Shown here: positions 42,780 to 57,384 of the stretch, piece by piece | Layout of the letters: each line of letters opens with the position of its first letter | Position numbering within the stretch: the first letter of the stretch is position 1 | Origin: Eucommia ulmoides | Taxonomy: Eukaryota > Streptophyta > Magnoliopsida > Garryales > Eucommiaceae | DNA: 64,000 nucleotides | Assembly (NCBI GenBank): GCA_016647705.1 | Contig: CM028327.1 | Span: forward strand, 8,131,726 to 8,195,725 | Direction: 5' to 3' | The notes under the pieces: model-generated | What the model was told of the DNA's origin: nothing | What the model saw: the letters and a program-made list of their open reading frames with translations, nothing else | The model's database searches: none | Translations under genes and position numbers: made by a program

Positions 42780-43690
42780 GCAAAATGAAGTGGCACTCAT
42801 GGAGAGGCAATGCAAAAATATAAAAAACCATCATTGAGAGACAAATGTAAAGTGAAAAAGTCATCACAGAGAGTTAAAAATGTAACATAAAGTACCATCA
42901 CGAAGAGGCAGAATGCAATGAAAAAACCATAATGGAAAGGCGAAATACAAAGATGAAAAAGCCACCATGGAGAAGCATAAATGCAAAAATAAAATGCCAT
43001 CATGGAGAGATAAAATGAAAAAATGAGATGCCATCACGGAAAGGCAGAATGCAAATGAAAAAGCCATAATGGAGAGGCATAATGTAAAAAGAAAAAGCCA
43101 TCACAGAGAGGCATAATGCAAAAATGAAAAGCCATTACGGAGAGATAGAATGTAATATGAAAAAGTCATTACGGAGAGAAAAAATGCAACATGAAAAGCC
43201 ATCACGGAGAGGTTGAATGCAACATGAGATGCCATCACGGAGAGACAACAATAAAAGAGCCATCACAAAGAGGTTGAATACAACATGAGATGCCATCACA
43301 GAGATGCAACAATAAAAGAACCATCACAGAGAGGCTGAATGCAACATGAGATTCCATCACGAAGAGGCATAATGCAAATGTAAAGCCATCATGGAGAGAA
43401 ATAATGCAAATGCAAAGCCATCACGGAGAGGCTGAATACAACACGAAATGCCATCACGGAGAGGCAATAATAAAAAAAGCCATTATGGAGAGGCTTAATG
43501 AAAAAATAAAATGACATCATGGAAAGACAGGATGTAAATAAAAAGTCATCACGAAGAGACAAATGCAACATGAAATGCCATCATGGAGAGACAAAAAAAT
43601 AAAATGTCATCATGGAGAGGCAAAAAAATAAAACACTATCACGGAGAGGCTGAATGCAACATGGAATACCATCACGGAGAGGCAAGTGTG
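42780..43690. repeat. Minisatellite of about 35-45 bp units, around two dozen copies
   Basis: The consensus is close to GCCATCACGGAGAGGC followed by ATAATGCAAAAATGAAA. The units alternate between types ending AACATGAGAT and AAAATGAAAA. It lies within the Tat-like element. Confidence 0.85.
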
Positions 43691-45818
43691 AAATAATAGC
43701 AAGATATAAAATGTGCCCAGCCTACGACTGGGGCTACCAAGCTCAAAACTCCCTAGACGTAAAAACAGACAAATTTCATATAATGTGCCCCAGCCTGGGG
43801 TTGGGGCTGACACTTTAACAAACGAACCTTTCAGGGTAAAATGCATATCTGGATGCTCATTTAAAGTTTTTGAATTTTAGCAACAACAATTTCCAATTCG
43901 AGTTGGCAAGAAGATGAAAGATCCTTAGCGATAAGAAAATCCATGCTCCCAGCCCTTTTGAGATATCTGTAAGATATCACTACTAAAACAAAGTCTTAAT
44001 CTGAAAAATTATTACCTTTGATGACTTGTAATTCTGTACCCCACTTTCGGTCATAATCGTTTCGGCTGATGGCGCTTAGATCGGAGCAGTATCGAGAGAT
44101 TCTTCCTTTTGAATTTAGAAGTTTCGCTTTTCAACTTAGGGCTCGACATGCCTCAGGGTGATTTGATGAGATTTTTTTTTTAAATTTCTGAGATTTCGCT
44201 TTTCAACTTAGGGGAAGGCCCAATATGTCTTATAAAGGTCTCATTGACTTGCTCGACTGAATTTTTGTCTTTTTAAATTTCTAGGTGTTTCGATGCTTGG
44301 GGTTCTAATACTTCTGCATGCTTTGTGTTTTCTCAAAGTCCTACAAAACTGATTTAGTCTGAAAATGGGCAAATGTCAAAAATTACTAAAACGAGTACCT
44401 TCAATGCCTGATATGATTTTCTGTGGGATCTTGAGTCGGAATGCAGAGAAATATGGTTCCAATACATTTTTCAAACCACGACCAATGTTTCTTTTTACAA
44501 ATTCTAATTCCATTCAAATCCATCAAGTTTTGATTCCAAAAAATATCGTTTACCTGCCAATTTGAACCGAGGCGAAAAACTTGAACAAACTAATCTATCA
44601 TCTTTCTTTCCTCTTCAAATCTCTTCTACATTTGCAGCAGCATTTCTTACTCGGTTACCCCACTTTTTTTTCTTTTTTTTTAACTTACAATGGTTCAGGG
44701 GCAGCCAAGCTTATCATTGAACTTGATATTCTTTGCGAATTGAGATCTTCGTGCAACATTTTAGAGTCTCTTCATTAGGATCATTGGCTTAGGATGATTG
44801 TGCTCCATTTTTGCCATTGGGTAACTCAGAGAACAGGCAAACCAAAATGTTTATACTTGGTTTTATCAATTACTAAAGGACTACCGAAGACAACTTGATT
44901 ACCTTGCAATAATATATCAAAGCATCGTTAGGACAATAGATACCAATCTTGACTTTCGAATCCCTCGGTACTCTGGAATTGCTATCAAATTTGGTCGACG
45001 GCCTTTTGATCTCACTATCGTTTGGTAGAACAAAACCTTTCTTTATTGCTATTCCCATTGGATCGTGGTCTAGCTCTGTATTGAAATCATATACTTGCAC
45101 CCTTGCTCAGTCACATCACATACAACATATGTAGACAATTTTGGGTATCTCAAAGAGTAAGATTCAAACATTAGATCACAGTTTTGGATAAAACAATATT
45201 GAGTTTATTGAAATTTAAAAGTCATTACAGAGAAAAATTCTTTTCGATTCAAAAGACCAACAGGATGAAAATGTAAGTATACGAAAATGTCCTAATTTTA
45301 TCAAAGCTTCTAGTAAATTAAAAGTAAACAAAAAAACCCAGTTTTGCAGCCTTTAGATTTTTTAACTCGAGCCTCGGGCAAATAACTCGCTCCCATCTCC
45401 ACCAACGTTTTGGTAAGGATTGACATCACAACTCCCAAAAGGTGCATGCTCAGGCAGCGAATTTAACTGGCAATTTGGCGTTGTGTCCTCAATCTTTCTG
45501 TTGGGAAACGTGAGAGCCCCCCTCCGTATGAACTCTTGGATCTTATGTTTCAAGTAATAGTACTACTTCTAGGCTTAGGCTCGTAGGATGGAAGAAGTGT
45601 CAACATCCTCTACTTCAAGCAACTCCAGTATAGCTCGATGATTAAGACTGGAAGATCTAGCAATTCCTTGTCATCGTTCCGAAAGTTTCCCCTAGTAGTG
45701 CGAGGTGGATAACTTGGGTGGTATTGGGTTCCTAGTTTTAAGGTGTGGTTATGAATTTGAGGTAGGGGTTTTTGGTTTGGCTGATATAAGGGTGTATGGT
45801 AAGCGAGTGTTTGGTAGG

Positions 45819-48800
45819 TGTTGGCCCAGTGGAATACCCAAGGGAGGGTTGTACGACGAGGTTTTGTTACATGCTCACGTATTGACTACTTGCAAGTGTA
45901 CGAGGTTAAAGTTTTAGTATAATATGATCTTTAGGATCGAAAATCGTATCCATAGGGATTGGTTGTCGTTATTATCGAGTATCGCATTTATCATGACCTA
46001 ACTTTATCTAGGCTAAAAACAAATGTATTTAATTAATTTATATTAATATTAATATTAATATAACCTAAATTAACTATACTAATATAATGAGATATTTTAG
46101 GGGGAAAAATTGTCTAGGGATTAACTCGGTTTACGAATACGTGTTCGATCTCCATTGACTTACGTTTATGGTGTTCAACCTATTTGACAATCTCAGTTTA
46201 TAAACTCCCCCGCTACCTCTCCCGAGTGTAAGACGGGAGAATACATAACTTCATGTCAAAGAAGAAGTTCCCATCAACGTCTTAACGACTCTAGGTCACG
46301 TGAGTCTCACCCCAACGTCATCGATTACACACAATCCAACTCCCAACTGGGTTATTTGATCGTTGCGTTGTGTTTACCCTATCGACAATCTCGGTTCTAA
46401 AACTCCATCGCCACCTCTCCCGAGTATAAGATGGGGGAATTCAGCGAAGAAGTCCCCCTCAACATCTTAATGACCCTAGGTCACGTGAATCTTGCCCCAA
46501 CGTCATCGATTGTACGCAATCCAACTCCCTCACAGGTTATTGGATCATGGCGTTCATTTACCCTAGTTCGAATCCAAGGTTACTTCTTCCGATTGTCAAA
46601 CCCCGTATTTTCTGAATATCATTCTAAGTTTAATAAACAAACAATACGACAAACACAATCAAACTACGAAGAACAATCATAAAAGCAACACCGAAATCAT
46701 TCGAATCATATATTTATAAATATATTGTTAATCCCTATATAATCCACGTTTAATTAACGGCCATAATCATATTTACAAGAAAGCACGAGCTAAACATGCT
46801 CACAAAATCCTAAGTTAAAGAAATAAGGGAAGAAATCGAATAACTTAGCCTCGTCCAAAGTTTAGCTGCTAAGAACGTTCAACGATCGCTTCATCGTCTT
46901 CCTCCAGCTCGGGATATGAGCTCCCCCTCTAAAACTCCTCAATCCATCCCTAGATATGTTCTAAGGGTAGTAGCATGCAAGAAAGGCCGAAAATAAGGGA
47001 GGATGAGAGTTTAAATAGGGAAAATATCTAAAAAATATCTTAAGTCTGTGCAGAGGTCACCGCTATAGTGGTGAGTAGGTCGGTTGGTTGATCGCCTCGG
47101 CGGTGAAGAAGGCGGTGGATTAGAAAGATCATCTTGCATTTTCACTGCCTAGTCGGTGAGCGTTCAGCAAGATAAGTCATTCTCTGCATTTTCACCGCCG
47201 CGGCAGAGGTCTGGACACCGCGGCGGTGGGCTTCTCTCAGAATATTGCCACCTTGCTTGTTTTTCATCGTTCTTCGATTGTTCTTGGTTCGATCTCATCG
47301 TTTTCGATCCAGTTTCCTATCTTTTTTCCCTACACACATGATTTATACAAAAAAGTATAAAAACAAATTAAAACACAATAAAATAAATATAAAAACTACT
47401 CTAAAACTAACAAAATCGGTTTGAAAATATATAGGTAGATCACACCTATCAGGGGTAAATTAGGTAATTAAAAATATCAGAGAGAAAATACTTTAATAAC
47501 TCAAATAATTAATTTTAATCCTAAATTAATTATTATCTTTATATCACAGCGAAAATATAAAATCAACTAGGTGCATACCAAACAACAAAAATAAATAAAA
47601 TAAAGATTGCAGCACATCAGAAATTTATACTGGTTCACCAAACTACTTTTGGCTAATCCAGTCCTCCGAGCCTCATGGAGAGTCGCACCCACTAATACTC
47701 AAGATCCCTTTAAAGGTAGGAACCAAACTCTCACAACAATTCTTTTACAGGCTCAGAATCAACCTTTACAAAATCCTTTTCACAGGCTAAGGAAGAACCT
47801 CTACTTTTTACAGGCTCAAGAATAACCTAATTCTTTTTAACACAAAGGCAAAAGAATCAAAACCTCACCAATACTCCAAATATTCTTTTACCCGGTAAGG
47901 ATTGAACCGTTACAAAATTCACACAAAATAATTCAATCTAGGAAGAATTAATACCTCAATCTCTTTACAGGAAGAGACTAAAATTGACTACCCTCTAATT
48001 AAATACACCCAACAGTATTTAATCCGTCACTCAATTTACCAATGAAAATTGACAAACGATTTTTCTCACTCGAAACTTCTACCACCCTAGATAAATTAAA
48101 ACTCAATTAATATCCCAAAACTAGTGATAGAAATATGAGATACTCAAAATCTGATTTTTAACAAAAAATGGGTAGCACGTAATTGAACACGTAATCAGAT
48201 TCAAGAAATTGTTTATAAAATATTTTCTTTAATAAAAAAATTAGAAATAATTTCTAAAGATCAAACTCCAAAAATAATCAAGTAATACAATGTAGAAAGT
48301 AATTAGAAATATCTCACCTGGAATCCACCAAAAAAATAAATAGAGCGATGTTACTTCAGATTCGGTAGCAGCAATGATTGACGGCCAATGATTCTCAATA
48401 TAGTCTCTTAGAAAAGCTCCCACAAAAAACTCAGTATGACATCTCTTAGAAGAGCTCAATGTGATCTCTTAATCACTTTATATGATATGAAAAAAGCGCA
48501 GGTCTTTATATATGGGATTAGAAACATCTCTCTAAAGGCTAGTTTCTATTTATCATGACACTTATTTTCTCTCTTAGACCCCTTATATAATTATGATTAC
48601 ATTTTGGTTCAATTCACTTAATTATAACTTTTAAATCTCTCAATTAAGTCCCTCAAATATTTCTCAATCTCAATTAAATAGAATAGAAACAATTATATTT
48701 ACCAAAGTGAAAAATATTCAAATTTAATAAACCAAATCAATAGGAATTAAATAATAGGTGTAGCATATCTTACATATCATAAAATCCCTAAAATCTCTCA

Positions 48801-49506
48801 TAAATCCCAATAAAAAAAACGGCTACTTTTAGATATAAATTCGAAATTCCACAATATCCTGAAACTGACATACCAGTTGACCGACCAAGATCAACAGTCG
48901 ACTGCTCGATTCAGAATGTAGTCAAACCAAAGATTTTGTGCCCAACGGTTGACCTATTTGTCGACTTAGAGATTCAGAGAGTTTCATTTCTCTTCATCGG
49001 TCGACTTACCTGTCGACTTAGAGATACAGAAAGTTCACCTATTTTGTCTGGTCGACTTACCAGTCGACTTAAGGATACTGGATCTCTTTTCTAAACTCGT
49101 TTTTAATTCATTCTCATTGACGTTTTCTCCCCTTTAACCATTTTCTTTTCTTAATTAACTCCACTAAATACGTAACTCTAATTTTAATCAATTATAATTT
49201 TTTTTAATTACACATAGGAGTAAATACTTTAGCTAATTAGGATCCTATTAAAAACACATATATTTATAAAAATCATTTAAAAATCTTTTTGTGTCATGTG
49301 TGATCCTAATTGAGATATTAAGAGTTGAAATTTAAACTTGAGTTGTTTTCCCTAGGTTCTTCAAATTCTTCAACCTTTTAATCTTTCATCATCTTTATCA
49401 TTAAATCTTCATCATATGGAACTAATAAACTAAAATACTTAAACAAATTGTTAGTCCCACAAAAAACATTAACGTTTAATTGTCCATCAAAATCTCAAGA
49501 TCAATA
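45819..49506 (-). mobile_element. Solo LTR, family S, copy 2, inserted in the Tat-like element and itself interrupted
   Basis: Starts TGTTGGCCCAGTGGAATAC, ends AAGATCAATA, flanked by the 5-bp duplication GTAGG (45814-45818 and 49507-49511). Without the nested insertion it is about 2.08 kb, matching copy 3. A GTCGACT-type motif array lies at 48865-49075. Confidence 0.8.
45850..47451 (-). mobile_element. Solo LTR of a second family (1602 bp) nested in family S copy 2
   Basis: On the minus strand it begins TGATAGGTGTGATCTACC and ends GTCGTACA; the flanks AGGGT (45845-45849) and GGGGT (47452-47456) are a 5-bp duplication with one difference. The interior has a tandem duplication of about 198 bases (ACCTCTCCCGAGT near 46215 and 46413). 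The TGATAGGTGT/ACTTGCAAGTGTACG signature resembles plant Ty3/gypsy LTRs (inference). Confidence 0.75.
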
Positions 49507-51430
49507 GTAGGCTTGAGGGTAGTATTGGGGAGTGTGGTTTTGGTAAGGTGGAGGTGCGTTCTGGTAGTAGCAGGGATGGCTTTGGGAATATGGCTTGTTC
49601 CGGGGGTAATGTTGGTTTTGGTGATTTTGAGGGAGGTGGTTACGATATTAGTTGTTTTTAGTTCGGGTAATTTTGGGGATAGGAGGCTTGGGGGTTGTTT
49701 TGGTAAAGGGTTTGCTAGGGAGAAATGATAACAGCTACCTCATCTTCTTTTTTCTTTGGAGGAGTTGATCTCGTTGTCGGGTCGGGCGAGACCCCTTCAA
49801 TCTTTCCGCTCCTTATTCCTTCTTCTATCACTTTGGCTTGCTTGATCGCATCGCCGAAAGAAGCCACTGCAATGCTTGATAGATCTCGATAGAATGGCGG
49901 CGCTTGAATTGACTTGAATATCTCTAACTGAGCCTTCTCGCAAAGCCTGGGGATAACTTTGGTAGCCTCTTCGATCCAACAGGCAGTGTATCTCTGAAAG
50001 TTTTCATCTTTCTTCTTCAGTATCTAGTAGAGGATATTGTAGTTTGGTGCGACATCTTTGTTGTACACATACTGATCACAAAAGGCCTCTACCAGATCCT
50101 CGAAGGTCTTGATCCGCATTAGGTTTAGGGTCATATACCAGTTGAGAGCCAGTCCTTTCAATGATCTCTGGAACATCTTCAGGCAGAGATCTTCATTATA
50201 AGCATAAACTCCTAATTCTCCCTTGTAAATGCTGACATGGCACTTTGGGGGGCTAGTATCGTCATACTTTGTGAACTCTAAAACTACGAAGTTTTCCAGG
50301 TATACTACCCGGGTTAGTGCTGACAACTCTTTGTATGTCGCTTTTTTGGATGAATTCTCCCTTTTAAGCTCTTCCACTGTTCTCTCCAATTCTTCTATTT
50401 TTAGAACCCAAGCCAGAGATGGTTTATTATCTTCTCTATTTTCTGTTTCGATGGTCGAGGCTGGTTAATTGGCATTTGGATTGTTGGATGGAGCAACGAC
50501 CCTCTCCGGGTGAATGAGGATCTGCGGCGCAGGAGAAGTCGGGCCGTCGGGTGAGGCCTGATAGACATGTCCTTGGCTGGGATATGTCGGCACTCCATAG
50601 ACGAAGGGATAAGAGCCCATCTAAGGTCCATAATAGACCAGTATCGTGAAGTTCGGGTCGACGTGGTTTGGATTCGACATTGAGTCCCGACACTTAAAGG
50701 GTTTTCATTTTTAGTTACATGAGTTCCACTGGATGGGAGAACAAGCACCTCGTGGGGTTGGCTAAGTTCGTTAATATTTTTCCTCAGCATGTTAATGGTT
50801 TATTGCATCCGAGCTATCTGGGCCGTACGGGGATATTTGAGATTGCTTTTCTGATGTCATCCTAGAATGAGTATGGGCCCGACTACGAATAAAGATCGGA
50901 CTTCAGATGGAGGGAACCGAATTTGTTATTCTGGGATCAATTTTTCTGTCTCGTCCTGTTCTTACAACAAACCTATTTATTAGTCCACGTGGGTCTTCGG
51001 TAGTCTTAAAATCCACTCGAGTTCAAAGTTCTTAATTCCGATAATGACCAATTAAAACAGATAATGATTTATGAAAATTCTTTTGTAATTGTCATCGGTA
51101 TTGAAAACTTTGAACTCATTTATTTTTTAAAACTTCCTAAGAAGTCATCAATCCATCAAGAATAGAACCCTCTTTGACGTCTTGTATTCATAGAACATAT
51201 GGGGATAATATGGATATAAGATGATCGTACTTGTGTCGGAGGGTTTACAATAATATAAGAGTCCGAGAGAAAAGAAATAAAAGAAGAAAAGAAACAAACA
51301 TCACAACTTATTTACAAAAATAGAAGGAAAAGATAACAAAATAAAATATAACATTCGGACATGGAATAGTTGGACTTATTCGGACATATTAGGCTCGACC
51401 CTATATTTATCCCCAGTGGAGTCGCCAGCT

Positions 51431-52925
51431 GACGCGCCTCGTTTTTCCAAAAAAGAAAAGAATATTAAATAATAATTATAGCTTAAGAAGAGGGGTTTTT
51501 TAAAGCGCAGGTTTCCTCAAAAAATATACTTAGATTATTTTAAAAATAAGGAGTCGCCACTTAGCATTGGATTTAAATGGTGTGCTAGGTCATCGAATTT
51601 TTAGAAAATAATTTAAAAGGCCTAAGTAAAAATTGACTCAAAAAAATAAAATAAAAGGGTCAAACCAAAGATTTATTTAAAGGCTCGAGAGTCGATTACA
51701 CTCGGGGAAGGTGTTAGGCACCTCAAGACACCCATAAAAAAATGGTACCTTATGTCCAATTAGTTTAGACCAAATGTTTTATTTTATTTTGAAATCATTT
51801 CTTTCTAATAAAATCTTTTTGGTATTTTCACAAATAAGGTGAGATAAGTTTTTGGATTTTGGGAATGTTCCCCCGGTATAGCCTCTTATCGAAAGGATTC
51901 GATAAGGATGGTCCCCAGGGGGGTATTCATATATGTTTCCAAAAGATTTCTTTACTTTAAATAGGTAAACTACAATAAGTGAATAAATATAAAAATATGA
52001 ATGCAAAAACTAAAATTATATGAATTTTATTTTTATTTATGCAAAAGTGACAAAAAAAAAAAAAATAAAAAAAAAATAAAAAGAAACTAAAGAGTTTAAT
52101 TTAAATATGCCAATGCAAAATGATATGAATACGGAGATTAAATAGGGAATGCTACGTGAATTAATGTGATTATGCGTGGCAATGATTTAATTATTTGATA
52201 AAAAAATGCAAGTATATGCCTTGACTAAATGTGAAGAAGCAGTATGAATTATAAAATAAAATAAAATACCTATATGCATGAAATATAAAAAAAAGTGTAA
52301 GTGGTGAAAGTGTCCTAAACATGCCGTCTAAATAATATAAGAAAAAAAATATGCTAGATGGATGCAAGTAGTGTCTATTTTAAGTTTGCCCAATTAATTT
52401 AAAGAAATCCCGATTTGAAATTCTCTCAAATTCTATGGATATGAGAATCGGGAGAGGTTTGCGGAAATAATTTTGTTGGAATTAATCTTTCTGAAACTTA
52501 AGCGGAATCCCACGAAAAAATTTACCGAGGAAAGAGATTTCCTAAAATTATTCGTTTCTAAATTCCACTTAAGTCGGGGAATGGAAACATAGCCACGGAA
52601 AACTCTCTCATGGTTTATCGAATCGTCAAATTCACCTTAAGGTTCGTTAGGATTAATTCCTACAAACTAAGATTTTATTATTTTTGGATTTTTGTATTTT
52701 TATTTTATTTTTTAGGATTTTTATAACAAGAATAAAAACAAAATAAAAAATACTGAAAAATAAATAATGAAAACATCCTTCACCTAACTCTCGGGGGTTA
52801 AGTTTAAACACAAGAAACCCATCCCGGCGTTTCCATCAGATGACTTATTTCCATTTTTATTTTGAATTACAAACAAAAATAAAAAAAAAATGCAAATAAA
52901 ATAAATTAAAAAAAGTATAAAACAA
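51431..52925 (-). mobile_element. 5' LTR (partial) of the Tat-like element
   Basis: Next to the primer-binding-like site, the sequence TGACGCGCCTCG and, further on, GGAGTCGCCACTTAGC, GAGTCGATTACACTCGGGG and GTGTTAGGCACCTC are motifs common to LTRs of Tat-type elements. The right boundary blends into Helitron-like sequence near 52926, so the LTR is taken as incomplete. Confidence 0.5.
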
Positions 52926-55900
52926 TAAAAATGAAAAATTGACATAATTTTCTGTATATACAACATTTATCACCTATTTTATTTGAATATCAATAATAAT
53001 TAGCAATCGAGACTAACATTTTGCACTTATTTTATTTAAAACATCAATATTGTACCATTATGTGCAAGTAATAAATATATTGTACCGTAAATCATTCTTT
53101 ACAAACACATACTATTTATATGCTGACACAAAACTTCCAATTGTTTTTCTTTTATATTTCATCACCAAACCAATTGCAAAACCTAATAGTATCAATCAAA
53201 TGCCAATAGATCCAAACCTACTAAATAACAAACAACTCAAATAATCAACAATCTAAAAAAACAACTATAGAAACCAATTAAAAAACCGATGAAAAACAAA
53301 ATATGAACTTATGCCCACTCGCTCATAAGTTAAGTGATATCAAATCAAAATATCATAAACAAAGAAATCAAATAAAATCCCTAAAAGGAATTAAATCAAG
53401 CTTGGGGCACGATCCCTAAAATGAATTAAATTCCTACAATAAAGAAATAAAATCGAAATCCCTAGTTGATAGAAATACATTGAAAAAAACAGGTATATCT
53501 CAAAAAGGTTTTTTTGATAATAAGTGACAATCGTCTCCAATTCTAAACATGAGAAACAACAAAAATGTCACATAATCTCCTCTATTTATACAACTTTTTA
53601 CACATATTTCATTTGAACATCAATAATAATAACAATGGAACAATAATAATAACCAACAATCTAGACAAAAACTTGCACAAATATAAAATAATAAAAATAC
53701 ATAGCACTGGTTATATGAAAATAATAAATAAATTGTACTTAAATCATGAGAAAATTATAAGCATCATTTCTCCCATACTATCGATTCCCAATAAGAAAAA
53801 GAAAGATATGCATTCTTTATAAATACACTATTTATTTATGTTTATTAATGTCTTAATTTTACCTTCATCTACACCATAAAAAATGTTTAAAATACGGAAA
53901 AAAAACAAAAAACAAAAACAAAATTAGACATGAAAAATTACACAGAAATAATAATATGAAAGAATTCAATAATTACAACATAACTTTGCTTGGAGAAATA
54001 TCTCAAAATTTAAAATATAAAGATCTATTCATGTTTATTAATGTCTTAATTTTATCTTATCAAAATGATAGATTGCGATAATAATCAATGACGTCTCTAG
54101 ACATAAATCATACGCGGTAGGAGTTAACTACTTCGAGCATCTAGAACCACAAAATTGGAATTAAAATTGAACATATTGTATAAGTTTAGAAAATTACATT
54201 GGTTTATTTCTGATTCCAATTTTAAAGACCCAAATTTATACTACCAGACACTACCTAATAAACAACAAAACATACTCGATGGATTGTTCTACTACTTAGA
54301 ATTGAAGCATCCTCATGACGTCAATGGTGTTGCTATCTGAAATTCAACATATAATCATATTTATGTGTGGAATAAAAACATGCTTATGTAATATAATTTT
54401 TATGAACATAAAAGAACATTTAAATAACATTTAAAAGTATCATTCAAAGAAAATACGAGATCGAAGAAAATTCCAAGATTGAAAAGTGTTATAACTCCCT
54501 TTCATGTATCAAATTCTCACCTTAATAAGCATTCATGCTTCGGTTCAGTTCTACAAAACCTATCCTAAAAATATAAGAACAAAAACATATTCTTTTAGAA
54601 ATGAAAAGAGAAAAAATCAAAGCAAACCAAGTTATATGATTCCAAATAAACATAAAAGTAATTTAGAGTAAAATCAAAATTTGAGGAATCATGAAAAGCT
54701 CTTGTCTCCAATTATAGAATTTCCATTCCATTGCAACAAAGAAAATAGAGGTACCCAATGCATAAAATTAGTATTGCATAACCATGAATAATATTAACAA
54801 ATTATAAAGAATAAACACAAACATCTCCAATAAACACCTATAATGCATCAAATATATAATAACACCAAAATCAAAACTAAACCAGAATCAAACTAGCAGG
54901 CAAAAAACTATAAACTGAATCAAATTAAAATTGTTAGTGGATTAGTGCATTAGTGCATTGTGCAAGTGTGTTTTTTTTCTTCACCTAAGGTTACGATTTT
55001 GTTAAAAAACAAAACATCACAGAACATTCAGTTGGTTCCCAAAAAATTCTCTTTCTGTCCCCAATTTTCAATTGGGAAATAACATGAAAATTTCGAAACA
55101 GAAACAATAACAAATGGAGATTTAGCTTACAACTTAGATATTAAATCGTATAACTAACCTTCATACGACGTTCGATTGAGGAAATCAACAACCCATCGAA
55201 TAGAATTTCATATTCATCACCTCAATGTGTGTCACATCTTAAGAATTATCAATTAAAAAAACTACAAAAAAATTATCCAAAAATCATGTTCATTTAGATT
55301 AGAAAAAAAAACGTTTGGGTAAGGTAACAGATTTAGAAATTTGGTAACAGAAACACTAAACAAAATCCACCTTCCATAACGATAACACTAAGTAGAAAAT
55401 AAAAACCTACTGTAAGATGATGCAAAGATCATAGTAGCAAGAAAAACAACACTAAATAAATTGAAAGAAAGTCATACTGTTACATTATAAAATGAAGGTG
55501 GGAATGTTAAGAGTACCCCTTACCTGATGAATTGTTGATCGACTTGGAGATGCATTAGTTGATTTGAGAGAGAATTTGGGAATAAGTTTTTTCTTTCAAA
55601 TTTGGGAACATATCAAAATTGAAAAAATATAGATATAGTCATTTGGGTTTTTTTCTAGGAATCGGTTCAGTAATTGTTGGGTTGTGGTTGTAATCAAAAA
55701 CCCTTTTCAATCTCCAAATCAATTCTCTAAATCCAAAAGAGTTTGAACAAATTTAGAAATCTCAGAACTAAAAAAAAATTGTGGTAGATAATTGTGGTAA
55801 GACCTACACAATTCGGCATTAGATCTAGAGAAATTTAACTTACATTTAGCCAAATCGAGTGAGAGTGAGAGATAGGTAAGTAGCGGCTGAGAGGATTGAA

Positions 55901-56261
55901 AGAGGCTGAAACGATGACACAAAGGCATGGCGGTTGGGATTGGAGAGCGGCGCAGGGATAGTAGTTCTGGCAATGGAACGGTGCTGACAGAGATGACGAC
56001 GATTCGACGATGGAACTACGATTCGGTGATGGAAAAACGATAGTGTGGTGGCAGCGATGGCCTACAAAAGGAGGAAGAGAGGGCGAGAGAAAGAAGAAGC
56101 GAGAGTGAGGCAAGAGGTAAAAAGTTTTAACCCTAATTGTGTTTTAACCCAAATTTTTATTTTATATGTTGGTTAAGATGATCTGATGGTTTAAATAATG
56201 TCTAGAGTTTTGTATCTCATCCAACGACCATGAATATATTAGTCTTAATTTGTTATATACA
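52926..56261 (-). mobile_element. Helitron-like element, copy 1 (3' end missing)
   Basis: 52926-53040 matches the 3'-proximal part of the neighbouring Helitron-like element (56300-56440; shared ACATAATTTT, GTATATACAACATT and CTAACAATCGAGA-like blocks), and 56100-56260 matches its 5'-proximal part (62130-62286). The interior includes a less AT-rich, GA-rich block (55840-56110) with no recognisable protein. No Rep/helicase is seen, so it is non-autonomous. Confidence 0.5.
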
Positions 56262-57384
56262 CTAGTGTATAACCCGTGCCCGAAGGCACATGTGTAAAAC
56301 AACAAAACAAAAATTTACATAATTTTTCGTATATACAACATTCAACATCTATTTCATCATATCTATAATAACTAACAATCGAGAAAAACATTCCACACCT
56401 ATTTAATTTGAATATTAATAATAATTAACAACTGAACATCAATAATCTAATAACATTTAAATCTTATAACAAAACTCACCTAGGACATTGCTAAAATAAG
56501 ACGTTCTTAAAAAAAAAAACAAAAACTAATCTATAATAATTTGAGCTTTTTCAGTAGAAAGTTAAATATAATAAGTTGAGACAATTACAATTACAATAAT
56601 ATTTTCGAATAAACAATATTTGTCGTGAATAGGTAAACATCCATTTTCACCTCTTTATCGACCTACAAAAACAAAAAAAATAATTAAATTTTTTTTGGCA
56701 TAACCTCCCCTATTTATACAACATCCAACACCTATTTCAGTTGAACATAAATAACAACTAAAATCAAGACTAAAACTTATACCGATATAAAGAGTTTCCC
56801 AATAAGTGAATAAGACAAAGAAAGATTATGTATTCTTTACATTCCAATCAAATTTTCATCTCAATTTTTAATAAATCATGAAATTTCATTACAAATTTAA
56901 ATACAATAATTTAAGACGATCACATTTATACTTTCTCACAAATAATAATTTATAATATAACTCATCCACAATCCAACCCAATAAACAATGATATAAATTT
57001 GATAAGATCAACTCAATATAAACACATTAATGCGTTCCGCATATTAATCATCAAAACTTTTGATGGTAAAGTTTTGTACATCAAGAAAAAAAAAACTTAA
57101 ATTAAAATGATAAAAATCATTCTTTTCCACATATATTTCAAAGAAAATGGTAATTTTTACTTCAATAAAACAACCTTACTTAAGAAATAAAAATTATTAC
57201 AAAAGAAAATCCTAATTCAACTACATCTACAATTTAAATATTTTACTCCACTGTTAACACAAAGTAGCAACACACGTCAATTAAAATTTCTAATACCCCA
57301 AAACCGTAATCTGTAGCACCTATCATCACAAAGAATTATAGTGCACAACTTATTTTTACTATTCCACAACACTGGTTTCAAAAG

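Larger units (their letters stand above)
42484..51430 (-). mobile_element. Internal region of a Ty3/gypsy Tat-lineage-like element, broken, with nested solo LTRs
   Basis: On the minus strand a putative primer binding site TGGCGACTCCACTGGGG (about 51408-51425) is followed by gag-like sequence (about 50.8-49.5 kb; core 50389-50024 with KYDDTSPPKCHVSIY and LALNWYM) and, beyond the solo LTR insertion, a further gag-like part near 45.3-45.8 kb. The left part holds GGATTGCCTACGTATC and CCCAGCCT(A/G)-type motifs familiar from Tat/Ogre-type elements. I recognised no reverse transcriptase or integrase, so most of pol is absent or decayed. The remnant is broken at several points. Confidence 0.6.
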
